NCBI GenBank assembly: GCA_963205465.1
Contig: CAUJKG010000012.1
Coordinates: 1-15,412, forward strand
Direction of reading: 5' to 3'
From: Pseudomonadota bacterium
GTDB lineage: Bacteria > Pseudomonadota > Alphaproteobacteria > Rhizobiales > Xanthobacteraceae
Length of the DNA stretch: 15,412 nucleotides
In this document: piece after piece, positions 14,046 to 15,412 of the stretch
Numbering within the stretch: position 1 is the stretch's first letter
Layout of the letters: each line of letters starts with the position of its first letter
Notes under the pieces: generated by a model
Database searches by the model: none
What the model saw: only the letters and a program-made list of their open reading frames with translations
Told to the model about the DNA's origin: nothing
Position numbers and translations under genes: made by a program

Positions 14046-14987
14046 ATGGCGACCGTCCTCATTACCGGCGCCGCAGGGTTCATCGGACGCGCGTTAACCA
14101 GTGCGCTGAAAAGCGCGCATTATGTCGTCGCGGTCGATCTGCGCGAAGTTCCGGAAGCGGAGCGCCTGCCCGGCGTAACCTATGCCGTCGCCGACATCGG
14201 CGATCCCAAACTTTCCGAGATCTTTCGTACCTATCAACCGCAATCGGTCGTCCACCTCGCCTCCGTCGTCGCGGCGGGGGGCGATCCGGAACGCGATTAC
14301 CGGATCGACGTGCTCGGCACGAAAAACGTGCTCGAAGCAACGCTTGCATCCGGCGCGAAGCACATCGTCATTACCTCTAGCGGCGCGGCCTATGGCTATC
14401 ACGCCGACAACCCGGTCCCGCTGCGCGAGAGCGACGCGCTGCGCGGCAACGAAGACTTCCCCTATTCGCGGCACAAGCGGCTGGTCGAGGAGACGCTCGC
14501 GGAATGGCGCGAGAAATATCCCGAACTGACGCAGACCGTGTTTCGCCCCTGCACCGTGCTTGGTCCCGGCACGAACAACCAGATCACCGCGATCTTCTCG
14601 CGGCCCGTCGTGATCGGTTTGAGCGGGACGGCGACGCCGTTCTCGCTGATTTCCGAACTCGATGTCGTGGAAGCGCTCGCGAAAGCCGTGAACGAGCAGC
14701 GCGGCGGCATTTACAATCTCGCCGGCGACGGCACGCTGAGCCTTGGCGAGATCGCGGGCATTCTCGGAAAGCGATTTCTGCCGCTGCCGCCAGCGCTGCT
14801 CAAATCGGCATTATGGATGTTGAACAAGCTGCGCGTGACTCCTCTCGGGCCCGAGCATGTGAAGTTCATCCAGTACCGGCCGGTGCTTGCAAACGACAAA
14901 CTGAAAACCGAATTCGGCTACGCCCCGCGCTTCGATGCGCGCGCGGTGTTCGATCGCTATCTCCAAAGCATCAGAGCGGCGACATGA
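14046..14987 (+). CDS. NAD-dependent epimerase/dehydratase (extended SDR family)
   Basis: 313 residues, cytoplasmic. The Rossmann nucleotide motif is TGAAGFIG (7-14), with Asp31 after the second strand (VAVDLRE), favouring NAD over NADP. The catalytic residues are Ser111/Ser112 in ITSSGAAYG and the Tyr140-x-x-x-Lys144 pair in YSRHK. FRPCTVLGPGT and IYNLAGDGTLSL are typical of the substrate domain of the extended short-chain dehydrogenases. The family covers sugar-nucleotide epimerases, dehydratases and ketoreductases; no substrate can be named. The ribosome site before the ATG is weak, but the start lies directly at the first beta strand. The stop TGA (14985-14987) overlaps the next ATG (14984), so it is coupled to a flavoprotein gene, which hints at a redox pathway rather than cell-wall sugar work (inference). 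Confidence 0.9.
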   Translation: MATVLITGAAGFIGRALTSALKSAHYVVAVDLREVPEAERLPGVTYAVADIGDPKLSEIFRTYQPQSVVHLASVVAAGGDPERDYRIDVLGTKNVLEATLASGAKHIVITSSGAAYGYHADNPVPLRESDALRGNEDFPYSRHKRLVEETLAEWREKYPELTQTVFRPCTVLGPGTNNQITAIFSRPVVIGLSGTATPFSLISELDVVEALAKAVNEQRGGIYNLAGDGTLSLGEIAGILGKRFLPLPPALLKSALWMLNKLRVTPLGPEHVKFIQYRPVLANDKLKTEFGYAPRFDARAVFDRYLQSIRAAT

Positions 14988-15412
14988 GCTATCTCGTCAT
15001 CGGCGCCGGACCTGCCGGTCTTGCGGCAATCCGCAGCCTCAGAGACGCGGGACTTGCCGTAGAGGCGGCGGAGCGCAATGCCGATGTCGGCGGACAGTGG
15101 CTTTATGGTGCGCCGTCGAGCGCGGTCTATGTCTCGACACACCTGATTTCGTCGAAAACGACGACCGCCTTCGCCGATTTTCCAATGCCGGAAGCGTGGC
15201 CCGCTTATCCGGGCCGCGCGCAGATCGAGCAGTATTTCAAGGATTTCGCCAGGCACTTCGGGCTCTATCCGCTGATCCGCTTCAACGACGGCGTCGCCAA
15301 GCTCGAGCGCAACGGCGACAAGTGGCGCGCAACCTTCGATCGAGGCGAAACACGCGAGTACGATGGCGTCGTGATTGCGAACGGGCATCTGAGCGATCCC
15401 TTGATGCCGAAG
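14984..15412 (+). CDS. FAD-dependent oxidoreductase, flavin-containing monooxygenase-like (3' partial)
   Basis: 143 codons are visible and the frame stays open to the window end. It begins MSYLVIGAGPAGLAAIRSL, the FAD dinucleotide fold with GxGxxG (GAGPAG, residues 7-12). VGGQWLYG (35-42) follows, corresponding to the GGxW element after the second strand in flavin-containing monooxygenases. HLISSKTTTAFADFPMP (53-69) matches the segment that FMOs carry before the YPGR stretch (75-78). VVIANGHLSDP (130-140) is the strand-loop that precedes the FMO signature region in this family. The FMO fingerprint and NADPH fold would lie beyond the window. FMO or Baeyer-Villiger-type oxygenation of a small organic compound with NADPH is the expected chemistry; a related pyridine-nucleotide oxidoreductase is the alternative. 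It overlaps the epimerase stop by ATGA, indicating one operon. Confidence 0.82.
   Translation, partial: MSYLVIGAGPAGLAAIRSLRDAGLAVEAAERNADVGGQWLYGAPSSAVYVSTHLISSKTTTAFADFPMPEAWPAYPGRAQIEQYFKDFARHFGLYPLIRFNDGVAKLERNGDKWRATFDRGETREYDGVVIANGHLSDPLMPK

Overview
The window looks like an accessory catabolic and transport region from the chromosome of a GC-rich alphaproteobacterium, most likely of the order Hyphomicrobiales (Bradyrhizobium/Rhodopseudomonas/Xanthobacteraceae type). This rests on the protein types, the strong GC bias at third codon positions, and an intergenic palindrome carrying the CGAAAACCGGTTCCCACTTTTCGG core that is dispersed in such genomes. The assignment is from memory of families; no search was run. 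Fifteen protein-coding genes are supported, two of them cut by the window edges. I saw no tRNA, rRNA, CRISPR array, insertion sequence or phage gene.

Layout. (1) 1-921, plus: 3' part of a bifunctional salicylyl-CoA 5-hydroxylase/oxidoreductase type enzyme (old-yellow-enzyme-like half). (2) 1214-6283, plus: a complete five-gene branched-chain-amino-acid type (HAAT) ABC importer in the order binding protein, livH, livM, livG, livF. A strong stem-loop follows the binding-protein gene and ATGA overlaps join the last four genes. (3) 6408-9653, minus: a second, unrelated importer of the nitrate/sulfonate/taurine (NMT1/THI5-like) class in the order binding protein, ATPase, permease, permease, all overlapping. 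Its tail meets livF tail-to-tail at a dispersed palindromic repeat. (4) 9715-10452, minus: a GntR/FCD regulator just upstream of importer 2. It is divergent from (5) 10548-12283, plus: a cyclase-family metal hydrolase and a fumarylacetoacetate-hydrolase-family enzyme. The 95-bp divergent gap holds a perfect 16-bp AT-rich palindrome, a good operator candidate. (6) 12284-12437: two inverted repeats between convergent genes. (7) 12438-13598, minus: an acyl-CoA dehydrogenase, preceded by a small secreted PsiF-like protein (13615-13851, minus). (8) 14046-15412, plus: an NAD-dependent epimerase/dehydratase overlapped by the start of an FAD-dependent, flavin-monooxygenase-like gene that runs off the window.

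How the parts may work together (inference). The first enzyme suggests CoA-dependent breakdown of salicylate- or anthranilate-like aromatic acids, and the HAAT importer behind it is a natural candidate for bringing in the acid. The GntR regulator, NMT1-type importer, cyclase and FAH hydrolase form a compact self-regulated unit: uptake of an unknown small, probably acidic or cyclic compound, hydrolytic opening by the cyclase, and C-C cleavage or related chemistry by the FAH-family enzyme. The substrate cannot be read from the sequence.

The most notable structural observation is in the HAAT ATPases. LivF has Arg instead of the Walker A lysine and Gln instead of the switch histidine. LivG keeps both but has a decayed signature motif (LTYAEQ), while LivF keeps LSGGEQ. 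In a LivG-LivF heterodimer this predicts one intact and one degenerate ATP site.
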